The notes beneath the pieces were generated by a model. The model had not been told where the DNA came from, did not search any database, and saw only the letters and a program-made list of their open reading frames with translations. Position numbers and translations under genes: made by a program. From the NCBI RefSeq assembly GCF_900111675.1, contig NZ_FOHO01000002.1, positions 62,001-126,000 on the forward strand: a DNA stretch of 64,000 bases. Direction: 5' to 3'. This stretch comes from Paracoccus homiensis (lineage in GTDB: Bacteria > Pseudomonadota > Alphaproteobacteria > Rhodobacterales > Rhodobacteraceae). The stretch's first letter is position 1; the number at the start of each line of letters is the position of its first letter. Shown here piece by piece: positions 10,133-19,041 of this stretch.

Positions 10133-10371
10133 TCGTCGTGCAGATTGTCGCGGTCGATCACAAAGCGCTTGTCGCAATAGCCGCAATCTACGAACCCCGT
10201 ATCGGGCGAGATCTTCAGCCACACCCGCGGATGGCCCAGCCCGGCGGCATCGTCGCCGTCGCAGGCCACGCGCCAGGTCGTCACCTTCACCTCTTCGGGC
10301 GCGGGCATGCGCAGCGCCTCGGGGCCCTGCTCGGTCGAAAGCGGATTTTCGGGTGTCACACGCTCGGTCAT
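10126..10371 (-). CDS. zf-CHCC zinc-finger protein (NDUFS6-like)
   Basis: This 81-residue protein has a C-terminal CHCC-type zinc site: Cys in VACDG, His in GLGHPRVWL, then CGYC. The family (zf-CHCC) includes the NDUFS6 accessory subunit of complex I, and many alphaproteobacteria have a stand-alone short copy. Whether it works with complex I here cannot be told from the window. It is convergent with, and overlaps by 7 bases, the DUF2256 gene. Confidence 0.85.
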   Translation of the reverse strand: MTERVTPENPLSTEQGPEALRMPAPEEVKVTTWRVACDGDDAAGLGHPRVWLKISPDTGFVDCGYCDKRFVIDRDNLHDDH

Positions 10372-10461
10372 GGCTGGCCTTCTTGTGGCGGCTTGCATCA
10401 TCTGGTCTAACCCCATTAACGCAGCGCCGCCTGCCTTCGCAAGCTCTGCCAGGATGCCGAC

Positions 10462-11385
10462 ATGACCAATGCCATCGAAATCACCGGTCTGCGCAAGACC
10501 TATGCCGCCCAGGGAAACGCCCCCGCGAAGGATGCGCTGAAAGGTGTGGACCTGACCATCCCCTCGGGCAGCATCTTCGGCCTTCTGGGACCGAACGGCG
10601 CCGGAAAGTCCACGATGATCAACATTCTGGCGGGGCTGGTGAACAAGACCGCGGGCAAGGTGACGATCTGGGGGTTCGATCAGGACGTGAACCCGCGCCA
10701 GTCCCGCGCGGCCATCGGCGTCATGCCGCAGGAACTGAATGTCGATCCCTTCTTCACCCCCCGCGCCAGCCTCGAGGTGCAGGCGGGCCTTTATGGCGTG
10801 CCGAAATCCGAACGCTGGACCGACGAGCTGCTGGACATGGTCGGCCTGACCGATCAGGCCAATGCCTATGCGCGCACGCTGTCGGGCGGCATGCGCCGTC
10901 GCCTGCTGCTGGCCAAGGCGCTGGTCCATCGGCCGCAGATCCTGGTGCTGGACGAACCGACCGCGGGCGTGGACATCACCCTGCGCGAAATGCTGTGGAA
11001 CAATGTCCGCAAGCTGAACCAGGCCGGCATGACCATCATCCTGACCACACATTACCTGGAAGAAGCCGAAGAGATGTGTGACGAAATCGCCATCATCAAC
11101 CACGGCGAACTGGTCATCCGTCAGGGAACCCGCGACCTGCTGGCGCGTGCCGATGGCAAGACATTGGTCATTGATGCGGGGGGCCGCGTCGACCTGCCCG
11201 CCCTGCCCCAGGGTGCGCGCCCCGAATGGCGCAGCGACGGGCGGCTGGCGATCAGCTATCCGCCGTCGCGCGTGCGGGCCGATCAGCTGCTGGACGCGCT
11301 GCGCGGGGCCGGCGTGCCGATCATCGACGTCGCCAGCGAACAGCCCGACCTGGAAGATGTCTTCGTCGAGATGACCCGCGCCTGA
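10462..11385 (+). CDS. ABC transporter ATP-binding protein (ABC-2 type export ATPase)
   Basis: The 307-residue ATPase has Walker A (GPNGAGKST), a signature region ([15 protein letters not shown]), Walker B ([12 protein letters not shown]) and the switch histidine ([11 protein letters not shown]), followed by a C-terminal extension typical of YadG/CcmA-like exporters that pair with an ABC-2 permease. No permease gene lies beside it: the next gene is a convergent HIT protein. Substrate is unknown. Confidence 0.9.
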   Translation: MTNAIEITGLRKTYAAQGNAPAKDALKGVDLTIPSGSIFGLLGPNGAGKSTMINILAGLVNKTAGKVTIWGFDQDVNPRQSRAAIGVMPQELNVDPFFTPRASLEVQAGLYGVPKSERWTDELLDMVGLTDQANAYARTLSGGMRRRLLLAKALVHRPQILVLDEPTAGVDITLREMLWNNVRKLNQAGMTIILTTHYLEEAEEMCDEIAIINHGELVIRQGTRDLLARADGKTLVIDAGGRVDLPALPQGARPEWRSDGRLAISYPPSRVRADQLLDALRGAGVPIIDVASEQPDLEDVFVEMTRA

Positions 11386-11403
11386 TCGCCTGTTTCCGGC
11401 GCC

Positions 11404-11787
11404 CTAGTCGCGCAGGATCACCATCGGCCCCATCATCCGACCGCCCATGATGTGCAGGTGGAAATGCGGCACCTCCTGCACGCCATGCGACCCCGCATTG
11501 GTGATCGCCCGGAAGCCCTGATTGCCCTGGTCCAGCCCGACGCCTTCCTTGGCGCAGACCTCCGCGCATAGCCGCATGAAGCCGGTGATCTCATCGGCCG
11601 AGGCATTGGCCGCGAAATCGTCGAAACTGACATATTTGCCCTTCGGAATCACCAGAACATGGGTTGGCGATTTCGGCGCGATGTCGCGGAAGGCCAGCGC
11701 GTGATCGTTCTCGGCGACCGTGTCATTGGGGATCTCGCCGCGCAGAATCCTGGCAAAGATGTTGCTGTCGTCATATTCGAAGGCCAT
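11404..11787 (-). CDS. HIT family nucleotide-binding protein
   Basis: This 127-residue protein has the histidine triad HFHLHI near the C-terminus and the family's N-terminal pattern FxRILRGEIP. HIT proteins of this HinT-like type hydrolyse AMP-linked phosphoramidates. Start at 11787 has GGAG upstream. It lies downstream of, and in line with, the glycosyltransferase gene and converges on the ABC ATPase. Confidence 0.92.
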   Translation of the reverse strand: MAFEYDDSNIFARILRGEIPNDTVAENDHALAFRDIAPKSPTHVLVIPKGKYVSFDDFAANASADEITGFMRLCAEVCAKEGVGLDQGNQGFRAITNAGSHGVQEVPHFHLHIMGGRMMGPMVILRD

Positions 11788-11804
11788 GCGCCTCTCCTGC
11801 ATTG

Positions 11805-13382
11805 TCAGTCCGTGAACAAATCGGGGGTCAGCGCCAGATCTTCTGCGATCGGCGCGGGAACATCCAGAAAGCGCGCAAGGGCGGCGGCATTCTCTGCCAC
11901 GGGGCGCCCTTCGGCGATGCTGTTGAAATGGCCAAATCCCATGTCGCGCAGCCGCTCGACCTCGTGGCGCAGATCGCCGCGCACCACCGGGATCAGCCGC
12001 TGCACCACCTCGTCGGGCGATGCGGAATTGGTCAGGCCGATACGCTGCATGTGGCCGCGGATATAATCGTCATCCAGATCGGAATCGATGAACAGGATCC
12101 GCGTCTCGGCCCGATCCTCGGCGAAATCCGTGGCCAGCGACAAGGCCGAGGGGTCGATACACAGCGCGATGCGATGCGATTGCGTGTCGTCGAACAGCAG
12201 CCGCAGCAATGCCCGGCGATGTCGTTCGCGCTTGGGCAGGGTCGAGGCCATCCCCCCCAGATCGGGCAGCCCCGCCTGCAATTCGTTGAACACATAACCA
12301 TAGGCCGGAATGTCGCTATGGGCGTTGATCCGCGCCGCCAGCCGTTTGGCGACATGCCATTTCTTGGCCACGATCAGATGCACGACACGATCCCGCCCCA
12401 GCGACCCTTCGGTTTCCCAGAACCGGGGCGCAAAGCGTCGCCCGACCCGCCCCTGCCCGGTCAGATAGCGAAACAGCCGCGGCCCCTCGTTCGAGATCGC
12501 GAACTGGGCGCCGTCTTCCTGCCACAACTGACCCAGACGCCGGCGCAGGTCCAGCGCCTCGGCGCTGATCTTGCGGGCAAACAGGTAATCCTGACGCAGC
12601 AGGAAATCGTAATGGTCGTTGTAGAAGGTCGCGGGCATCCCGTAATCGGAAAAGATCAGAAATGTCAGCGTGCGATTGCGCAGTTCGGCGCGCGGCACCA
12701 GATGGGCCACGATGGTCTGGAAAAAGGTCTCGTCGGGAATCCAGGTCGTGCGGAAGAACCGCAGCACGTCGCGCCGCTCATCGCAGAATTGCAGCACACG
12801 CTCGACCGTGGGACGGCGCAGACACCACCATTGCGATCCGATCATGACCTGTAGATCGGCGGGCGGCTGACGGCGCAGACCCAGCTTCTGCTGCAACGCA
12901 AGGCTGCGATAGAACAGCGTCTTGTGGGTGCGTTCGTTGAACCAGTGGCGATAGATCAGCCGTTCTTCCTTGAGACCGGTCTTGATCCAGTTGCCGTGGT
13001 GGAAATCATAGGCCTCGATGAAATCGGCATCCTCGCGATCCAGATAGGCCCGGACATATTCCGCCGATTTGATCGGCATGCAGTCCCCCGACAGCATGTA
13101 GAAATGCGTCGCCTGTGCAAATCGCGCCGCCGCCGCGCGCACGCTGTCCAGCGTGGCCGCGACCAATGACCATTCGCCCCAGCCGCATTTGTACCGCCGT
13201 GCGACCAGCAAGATCCGATCCTCGGCCGCCGCAGCGGCGTGCAGCCGCGCGTGATCCGCCGCGGGCGAGCTGCCATCGTAATGGATCGCGACGAAATCGC
13301 CCGTCGCCGTCAGCCGCCGCGCCTGCGCAATGACCCCGTCCGGGTCCTTGTGGCACAGCAGGATGAAGCAGATACGAGCCAT
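11805..13382 (-). CDS. Core-2/I-branching (GT14-like) glycosyltransferase with DUF5928-type C-terminal part
   Basis: The 525-residue protein begins with a GT14-type catalytic domain: FILLCHKDPD at the N-terminus, FYMLSGDCMPIKS near residue 95-105, GSQWWCL near 182-188 and DETFFQT near 217-224, all typical of beta-1,6-N-acetylglucosaminyltransferases of the core-2 type. The second half (about 300-525) is a separate region that I associate with DUF5928, common in Rhodobacteraceae. No signal peptide or membrane helix is evident, so it probably acts in the cytoplasm on an exported glycan. It is divergent from a sulfotransferase, suggesting a shared polysaccharide pathway. Confidence 0.82.
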   Translation of the reverse strand: MARICFILLCHKDPDGVIAQARRLTATGDFVAIHYDGSSPAADHARLHAAAAAEDRILLVARRYKCGWGEWSLVAATLDSVRAAAARFAQATHFYMLSGDCMPIKSAEYVRAYLDREDADFIEAYDFHHGNWIKTGLKEERLIYRHWFNERTHKTLFYRSLALQQKLGLRRQPPADLQVMIGSQWWCLRRPTVERVLQFCDERRDVLRFFRTTWIPDETFFQTIVAHLVPRAELRNRTLTFLIFSDYGMPATFYNDHYDFLLRQDYLFARKISAEALDLRRRLGQLWQEDGAQFAISNEGPRLFRYLTGQGRVGRRFAPRFWETEGSLGRDRVVHLIVAKKWHVAKRLAARINAHSDIPAYGYVFNELQAGLPDLGGMASTLPKRERHRRALLRLLFDDTQSHRIALCIDPSALSLATDFAEDRAETRILFIDSDLDDDYIRGHMQRIGLTNSASPDEVVQRLIPVVRGDLRHEVERLRDMGFGHFNSIAEGRPVAENAAALARFLDVPAPIAEDLALTPDLFTD

Positions 13383-13532
13383 CGGGTCCCGGTTTCAATC
13401 CAGACAAGTTGCGCGAAAAGATTGAATAATCAGCCGCGTTTTGCTTTGTCTTCCATGAAAGGCCCCATGCGGGCAAGTCCCGGTCACCGCAGTTTCCGCA
13501 ATCGGACCGAATTGAAGAAGGTAAACAGGAAC

Positions 13533-14351
13533 ATGGGTTTCCCCGGCGTCTGGATGACCGAAAGCGAAAGCATGATCTATCGGGTGGTGCCGAAATGCGC
13601 CTGCTCGACCATCGGGCAGATCATGTATTTTTCAGATCACGGTGAATTTTTCGACGGCGACATCCATGATGCAAAGACCGGGCTGCACAAATGGTCCCGC
13701 GACGACAGCCACGCCCCGATCGAACGGGCCGTCCATGATCGCACCGCGCCGGCCTTTACCTGTGTGCGCAACCCCTATGCGCGGATCCTGTCGTCCTTCT
13801 TCGACAAGATCGCGGGGATTCAACGCAACGGCAGGCGCTATCGCGGCAATCTGGTACCGCAACTGGCGCAGCGTTATGGCATCGATGTCGGCAGCCCTGA
13901 AAACGATTTCGATTTCGACCAGATCGCCAGCTTTCGCCGCTTTCTGCTGTTTGCCCGAGACACCATCCGCTGGCGCCGCCCGATGGAGCCCGACATCCAC
14001 TGGTCAGCCATGTCCGGCCATATCTCGACCTTCATCGTCAATGGTGGCCGTTATGACCGGATCTTCTTTACCGAGGCCCTGAACGACGGCATGGCGCAGG
14101 TTCTTGCAGATGCGCGCACGCCGCATCAGGTCGATCTGGCCAATGTGCCGCGGTTCAACGAAAGCGAAGGGCATGGCCCGAAACGCGCCTTCAAGGTCAG
14201 CGAATATTTCGACGATCTGTCGCGCCACCTGATCTGGGAAATCTACAAGGATGATTTCCAGCTGTTCCGCTATGATTTCGACGATCCTGACAACAAGATG
14301 CCCGTGGGCGACATCGACCTGGACGAGGTTCACGCCAAACTGGGCCGATAG
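13533..14351 (+). CDS. sulfotransferase family protein
   Basis: This 272-residue protein has the PAPS-binding signatures of Sulfotransfer_2 enzymes: VPKCACSTIG near residue 19-28 (5'-phosphosulfate loop) and CVRNPYARILSSF near 75-87 (3'-phosphate binding). It would transfer sulfate from PAPS to a carbohydrate. Start at 13533 has CAGGA upstream and gives the usual short lead to the PAPS loop; the frame remains open upstream but there overlaps the divergent gene. Pairing with the GT14-like gene points to a sulfated surface glycan. Confidence 0.85.
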   Translation: MGFPGVWMTESESMIYRVVPKCACSTIGQIMYFSDHGEFFDGDIHDAKTGLHKWSRDDSHAPIERAVHDRTAPAFTCVRNPYARILSSFFDKIAGIQRNGRRYRGNLVPQLAQRYGIDVGSPENDFDFDQIASFRRFLLFARDTIRWRRPMEPDIHWSAMSGHISTFIVNGGRYDRIFFTEALNDGMAQVLADARTPHQVDLANVPRFNESEGHGPKRAFKVSEYFDDLSRHLIWEIYKDDFQLFRYDFDDPDNKMPVGDIDLDEVHAKLGR

Positions 14352-14367
14352 CCCCCTGACGACGAAA

Positions 14368-14385
14368 GGGCCGCAGATGCGGCCC
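14368..14385 (-). terminator. intrinsic terminator of dps
   Basis: GGGCCGC (14368-14374) and GCGGCCC (14379-14385) form a 7-bp stem with a 4-base loop. Read on the minus strand it is followed by TTTCGTC, so it most likely ends dps transcription; it may also serve the sulfotransferase gene. Confidence 0.65.
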
Positions 14386-14412
14386 CTGTCCTGCACGGCA
14401 TGATCTTTCAGA

Positions 14413-14886
14413 TCACTCCAGATGGCTTTCCAGGAACCACAGATCCTTGTCCGCCGTGCGCGAGGCCGCCGTGAACAGGTCGGCGGTGTTCGCGTCGCCC
14501 GCCTCATCGGTGCTGTCGATTGCGGCACGCAGCTTGGCGCCATGATCGCGCATCCGTTCGCAGATCGCCTTGATGTGATCGGCGGATTTCACAAGATCGG
14601 TCGGATAGGGCGCCAGCGTGCTGGCCTTGGCGACCTCTTCGGCGGTGCCCACGGCGGTCCCGTCAAGGATCTGCACCCGCTCGGCCATGATATCCACATG
14701 CTCCTGGTTGTTGGCATAGACCGTGTCCAGCAACTCGTGAACGGCGATGAAATTGATGCCCTTCACGTTCCAATGCGCCTGCTTGATCGCCATCCCAAGC
14801 GCCAGCGCATCCGCCAGCCGCGCGTTCAGTTCATTGATCGCAGTCTTGCGGGCATTGTCGGTCAAACCTTCGATCTTCACAGCCAT
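14413..14886 (-). CDS. dps: Dps-family DNA-binding ferritin-like protein
   Basis: Dps oligomers oxidise and store iron and protect DNA from peroxide. The 157-residue protein has the ferroxidase signature AHWNVKG...ELLDTVYANNQEHVDIMAERV with the expected His, Asp and Glu residues. GGAG lies 7 bases before the ATG at 14886; the ATG one codon earlier is equally possible on paper. It stands alone between terminators. Confidence 0.93.
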   Translation of the reverse strand: MAVKIEGLTDNARKTAINELNARLADALALGMAIKQAHWNVKGINFIAVHELLDTVYANNQEHVDIMAERVQILDGTAVGTAEEVAKASTLAPYPTDLVKSADHIKAICERMRDHGAKLRAAIDSTDEAGDANTADLFTAASRTADKDLWFLESHLE

Positions 14887-14961
14887 CATATCGCTCCTGC
14901 ATTGCGGAATTCGGCGTGACAACACCGCGCCCCGCCTGCGGGTTCCTGCATGGCCGATATG

Positions 14962-14996
14962 AAAACGGCGCCCCTCCGACAGGAAGGGCGCCGTTT
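14962..14996 (-). terminator. intrinsic terminator of acpP
   Basis: GGCGCCC and GGGCGCC plus flanking A/T pairs (14962-14973 with 14986-14996) give an 11-bp stem. On the minus strand the stem ends in TTTT, so it terminates acpP. Confidence 0.85.
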
Positions 14997-15025
14997 ATCG
15001 AGATCAAATGATCGGCGTCAGGGGC

Positions 15026-15259
15026 TTAGACAGCGCCCTTGATGAAGTTCACTGCGTCGCCAACGGTCTGGATGGTTTCGGCAGCGTCGTCCGGAATTTC
15101 AATGCCGAACTCTTCTTCGAACGCCATGACCAGCTCGACGGTGTCGAGGCTGTCTGCGCCCAGATCGTCGATGAACGAAGCGGCTTCGACCACTTTGTCC
15201 TCGTCGACGCCCAGATGCTCGACAACGATCTTCTTCACGCGATCAGCGATATCGCTCAT
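15026..15259 (-). CDS. acpP: acyl carrier protein
   Basis: This 77-residue acidic protein carries acyl chains in fatty-acid synthesis. The phosphopantetheine attachment serine is in [12 protein letters not shown] near residue 36. Length and motif match the family exactly. It is the last of the fabD-fabG-acpP run and has its own terminator; a 170-base gap before fabG probably holds its promoter. Confidence 0.98.
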   Translation of the reverse strand: MSDIADRVKKIVVEHLGVDEDKVVEAASFIDDLGADSLDTVELVMAFEEEFGIEIPDDAAETIQTVGDAVNFIKGAV

Positions 15260-15429
15260 GTCATATCCTCATTCTCGCGGGCATCCGCCCAAAAATTACA
15301 CGGACTATATGCCCGGTTCAGCACAGGGCGGTTCCCCTGCAGCTAAAGGCGGGGATATAGCACCGATGATTGGTCATGCAACCAGTTTTAAGTTGATTTT
15401 GGAACGGCGTTGCAGCGCCGCCGATCAAC

Positions 15430-16167
15430 TCAGACCATCGCCATGCCGCCATTGACATGCAGGGTCGCCCCGGTGACGTATCCGGCCTCGCGGCTGGACA
15501 GATAGGCGACGGCTGCGGCGATGTCATTCGGGGTGCCCATGGCGCCTGCCGGAATCTGCGTCAGGATCTTGCCCTTCTGCTCATCGTTCAGCTTGTCGGT
15601 CATCGCGGTCTCGATGAAACCCGGCGCGACACAGTTGACCGTGATTCCACGGCTTGCGACCTCATATGCTAGCGATTTCGACATGCCGACCAACCCGGCC
15701 TTGGCCGCGGCATAATTGCCCTGCCCCGGATTGCCGGTGGTCCCCACGACCGAGGTAATGTTCACGATCCGGCCCCAACGCGCCTTCATCATCCCGCGCA
15801 GCACGGCCCGCGACAGGCGGAAAACACTGGTCAGATTGACCTCCAGAACCTGCGCCCATTCCTCATCCGACATGCGCATGAACAGGTTGTCACGGGTGAT
15901 ACCGGCATTGTTGACCAGAATATCGACCGATCCCATCGCCTCGGCGGCCGTTTTGGGCAGCCCGGTCACGGCCTCGGCGTCAGACAGATTCGCCGGCACG
16001 ACATGGGCGCGCTCACCCAGCTTGTCGGCCAGCTCCCGCAGCGGCGCTTCACGCGTGCCCGACAGCGCGACGGTGGCCCCCGCCTGATGCAGCGCCTCGG
16101 CGATCGCGCCGCCGATGCCCCCCGAAGCGCCGGTGACCAGCGCATTCTTTCCCGACAGATCGAACAT
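15430..16167 (-). CDS. fabG: 3-oxoacyl-[acyl-carrier-protein] reductase
   Basis: FabG reduces 3-oxoacyl-ACP with NADPH. The 245-residue short-chain dehydrogenase has the TGASGGIG nucleotide-binding motif, NNAG, the catalytic Ser and YAAAK pair, and the family ending VNGGMAMV. GAAGGAGAC lies just upstream of the ATG at 16167. It is downstream of fabD and upstream of acpP, all on the minus strand. Confidence 0.97.
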   Translation of the reverse strand: MFDLSGKNALVTGASGGIGGAIAEALHQAGATVALSGTREAPLRELADKLGERAHVVPANLSDAEAVTGLPKTAAEAMGSVDILVNNAGITRDNLFMRMSDEEWAQVLEVNLTSVFRLSRAVLRGMMKARWGRIVNITSVVGTTGNPGQGNYAAAKAGLVGMSKSLAYEVASRGITVNCVAPGFIETAMTDKLNDEQKGKILTQIPAGAMGTPNDIAAAVAYLSSREAGYVTGATLHVNGGMAMV

Positions 16168-16221
16168 GCCTGTCTCCTTCTTCTTTGTCCAAATACCCAT
16201 GGCGCAGGATCAGCCGCGCCG

Positions 16222-17148
16222 TCAGCCCTTCAATGCCGCGATATCGCCCGGCACGCCGATATTCCTGACGGCCGCATCCTTGGTGATCCGCTTGATCATG
16301 CCCGACAGCGCCTTGCCGGCCCCGATTTCCCAGAACTCGGTCACACCCGCCTCGGCCAGATTGGCAATCGATTCGCGCCAGCGCACGGTCCCGGTGACCT
16401 GTTCCACCAGCAGGCGCCGAATCGCGCCGGGCTCGATCACCGCCTCGGCGCGGACATTGGCGATCAGCGGCACTGCGGGCGGCTGAATCTCGACCCCGGC
16501 CAGCGCATCGGCCATGACGGCGGCGGCGGGCTGCATCAGCACCGAATGGAACGGCGCCGACACCGGCAGCATCAGCGCACGCTTGGCCCCGGCCTCTTTT
16601 GCGGCCGCGGCGGCCCGCTCGACCGCCTCCTTGTGACCCGAGATCACGACCTGCGCGGGATCGTTGTCATTGGCCGCCTGCACCACATCGTCGCCCGCGG
16701 CATCGCGCGCGATGCGATCGACGGTGTCGAAATCCAGACCCAGGATCGCGGCCATCGCGCCCTGCCCGACCGGCACCGCCTCTTGCATGGCCTGACCACG
16801 CAGGCGCAACAGCCGCGCCGTGTCTTCCAGCGTCAGCGCCCCTGCGGCACACAGCGCCGAGTATTCCCCCAGCGAATGACCGGCGACGTAATTGGCCTCT
16901 TGAATGCCGAATCCTTCGGCCTCCAATGCACGAAACGCGGCCATGGAGGCGGCCATCAGCGCGGGCTGCGCATTCTGGGTCAGCGTCAGGGTCTCGATAT
17001 CGCCATCCCAGATCAGGTCGGACAGCTTTTCGCCCAAAGCCTCGTCGACCTGCTCAAACACGTCGCGCGCGGCCGGATAGGCCTCGGCCAGTTCGCGGCC
17101 CATGCCGATGGTCTGTGCCCCCTGCCCCGGAAAGACGAATGCCCGCAT
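16222..17148 (-). CDS. fabD: malonyl CoA-acyl carrier protein transacylase
   Basis: FabD loads malonyl groups onto ACP. The 308-residue protein has FPGQGAQ at the N-terminus, the nucleophile motif GHSLGEYSAL with the catalytic serine, and a downstream PVSAPFHS with the catalytic histidine. It is first of the fabD-fabG-acpP set. Confidence 0.97.
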   Translation of the reverse strand: MRAFVFPGQGAQTIGMGRELAEAYPAARDVFEQVDEALGEKLSDLIWDGDIETLTLTQNAQPALMAASMAAFRALEAEGFGIQEANYVAGHSLGEYSALCAAGALTLEDTARLLRLRGQAMQEAVPVGQGAMAAILGLDFDTVDRIARDAAGDDVVQAANDNDPAQVVISGHKEAVERAAAAAKEAGAKRALMLPVSAPFHSVLMQPAAAVMADALAGVEIQPPAVPLIANVRAEAVIEPGAIRRLLVEQVTGTVRWRESIANLAEAGVTEFWEIGAGKALSGMIKRITKDAAVRNIGVPGDIAALKG

Positions 17149-17267
17149 TGCGGCCCCCTGAAATGTTGTTCCTGGGAAACCGCATACCTTGCGCGGGGCT
17201 TTGCCGCAACTGACAGCACCCGGGCGCCGAATGGGCGCAGTCCGTCGCAGCCGCGCGCCATGACGAA

Positions 17268-17293
17268 AAAAGGCGCCCCGAAGGACGCCTTTT
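17268..17293 (-). terminator. intrinsic terminator of ndk
   Basis: AAAAGGCG (17268-17275) pairs with CGCCTTTT (17286-17293) over a 10-base loop. On the minus strand it ends in a T-run, immediately after the ndk stop codon. Confidence 0.82.
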
Positions 17294-17318
17294 CCGAAGA
17301 TCCGAAGACCCGGTTGGC

Positions 17319-17741
17319 TTAGCCGACCAGTTCCAGACCCGAGAAGAAGAACGCGATTTCCTGCGCAGCCGTTTCCGGCGCATCCGAACCGTGAACCGAG
17401 TTTTCGCCGACCGACAGGGCGAATTCCTTGCGGATGGTGCCTTCGGCTGCGTCCGCCGGGTTGGTGGCGCCCATCACTTCGCGGTTCTTGGCGATGGCGT
17501 TGTCACCTTCCAGAACCTGAACGACGACCGGCTCGGAGGCCATGAATTCCACCAGTTCGCCATAGAAGGGGCGTTCCTTGTGGACTTCGTAGAATTTGCC
17601 AGCCTGCTCGGCCGACAGCTTGATGCGCTTTTGCGCGACGATGCGCAGGCCGGCATCCTCGAACTTGGCGTTGATCTTGCCGGTCAGGTTGCGCTTGGTG
17701 GCATCGGGCTTGATGATCGAAAGGGTGCGTTCGGTCGCCAT
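17319..17741 (-). CDS. ndk: nucleoside diphosphate kinase
   Basis: Ndk balances nucleoside triphosphates by a phosphohistidine mechanism. The 140-residue protein has [13 protein letters not shown] at the N-terminus and the active-site [10 protein letters not shown] with the catalytic histidine. It is a single-gene unit with a terminator. Confidence 0.98.
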   Translation of the reverse strand: MATERTLSIIKPDATKRNLTGKINAKFEDAGLRIVAQKRIKLSAEQAGKFYEVHKERPFYGELVEFMASEPVVVQVLEGDNAIAKNREVMGATNPADAAEGTIRKEFALSVGENSVHGSDAPETAAQEIAFFFSGLELVG

Positions 17742-17911
17742 GGGTCTACCTTGTCTGTTTGACGTGCAGGGCAGCGGCCCCGCGATGAAATCCGCGCCCC
17801 GTTAACAGGCTTGCCGCGGGCGGGCAAGATTGGCGTGGTGGAACCGGCGGGATTTGCCGCAGTTTGACCATGACGACGCCCGCGACCCACCGCTTGCAGA
17901 CAGGAGCCTCC

Positions 17912-18979
17912 ATGCCCACGCCCCGGCCCCATCCCGACCGCCGCCCCGTTCCGCTGGCGACCATCCTGACGATCTTTGCCATCGCCCTTGTTCTGGCCGC
18001 GATCTGGGCGTGGTCGCGGGTGCTGTTGCTGGCCTTCGCGGCGATTCTGCTGGCGATCGCGCTGCGGGGCGGGGCGCGGGTGATGCACAACCGGCTGGGC
18101 CTGCCCTTTCGGCCCGGCGTGCTGATCACCGCCGCGGGCAGCGCGGGTCTTGTGGCGCTGCTGTTCGTCTATACCGGGCCGGCCATCTCGAAACAGTTCA
18201 ACCAGCTTCTCGACAGCCTGCCCGACGCCTGGAAACAGGTCAGCGACTGGATGGATAACAGCAGCATCGGCAGCTTTGTGGAACAGCAGCTGGGGGGCGA
18301 GGGCGGCGATCAGGGTCAGGCCGCGGGCGGCAGCCTGTCATCGGCCTTCCAGTATCTGCGCGGCACCATCACCACCATGTTCGGCACCGCCGCCAACATC
18401 GTGCTGCTGATCACCATGGCGATCTTTCTGGCGCTGGATGCGGGCACCTATCGCGACGGGTTCCTGCGGCTGGTTCCGATTGGCTATCGCGACCGCGCCC
18501 GCGATATCATGGACGAAACCGGCACCGCGCTGGCCCGCTGGATGGGCGGACAGGCGCTGGACATGCTGATCGTGGCACTGCTGACCGGGGCGGGGCTTTG
18601 GCTGCTGGGCGTACCGCTGGCGCTGGTTCTGGGGGTGATCGCGGGGATCACCAACGTGATTCCCGTCATCGGCCCCTTCATGTCCGGCGTGCCTGCGGTC
18701 CTTTTCGCGATGACGCAGGGTGTCGACAAGGCGATCTATGTCACCATCCTGTTCGTCGTGATCCAGCAGATCGAGGGCAATATCCTGATGCCCATGATCC
18801 AGAAATACGCGGCCCATCTGCCGCCCGTCCTGACGGTCATCGCCATTGTCGCCTTTGGCAGCATTTTCGGCCTGTCCGGCATCATTCTGGCGACGCCGCT
18901 GTTGCTGGTCGCGATCATCCTGGTCCAGCGGATCTATGTCGAGGATATCCTGGGCGACCGCGACAGGGAACGCGGCTGA
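17912..18979 (+). CDS. AI-2E family (PerM/TqsA-like) membrane transporter
   Basis: The 355-residue membrane protein has about seven or eight helices with the family layout: two N-terminal helices, a soluble central segment (about 85-150) and C-terminal helices with the conserved GVIAGITNVIPVIGPF motif and the IQQIEGNILMP stretch. Members export small molecules or ions; the substrate cannot be inferred. I chose the ATG at 17912 because CAGGAG lies at 17901-17906, over an earlier ATG without a ribosome site. Confidence 0.87.
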   Translation: MPTPRPHPDRRPVPLATILTIFAIALVLAAIWAWSRVLLLAFAAILLAIALRGGARVMHNRLGLPFRPGVLITAAGSAGLVALLFVYTGPAISKQFNQLLDSLPDAWKQVSDWMDNSSIGSFVEQQLGGEGGDQGQAAGGSLSSAFQYLRGTITTMFGTAANIVLLITMAIFLALDAGTYRDGFLRLVPIGYRDRARDIMDETGTALARWMGGQALDMLIVALLTGAGLWLLGVPLALVLGVIAGITNVIPVIGPFMSGVPAVLFAMTQGVDKAIYVTILFVVIQQIEGNILMPMIQKYAAHLPPVLTVIAIVAFGSIFGLSGIILATPLLLVAIILVQRIYVEDILGDRDRERG

Positions 18980-19041
18980 ACGGGTTTCGTGATTCCGACA
19001 TATCTTTGCGCTAGGATGGTCGCAGATATCAGGGTGACGCC

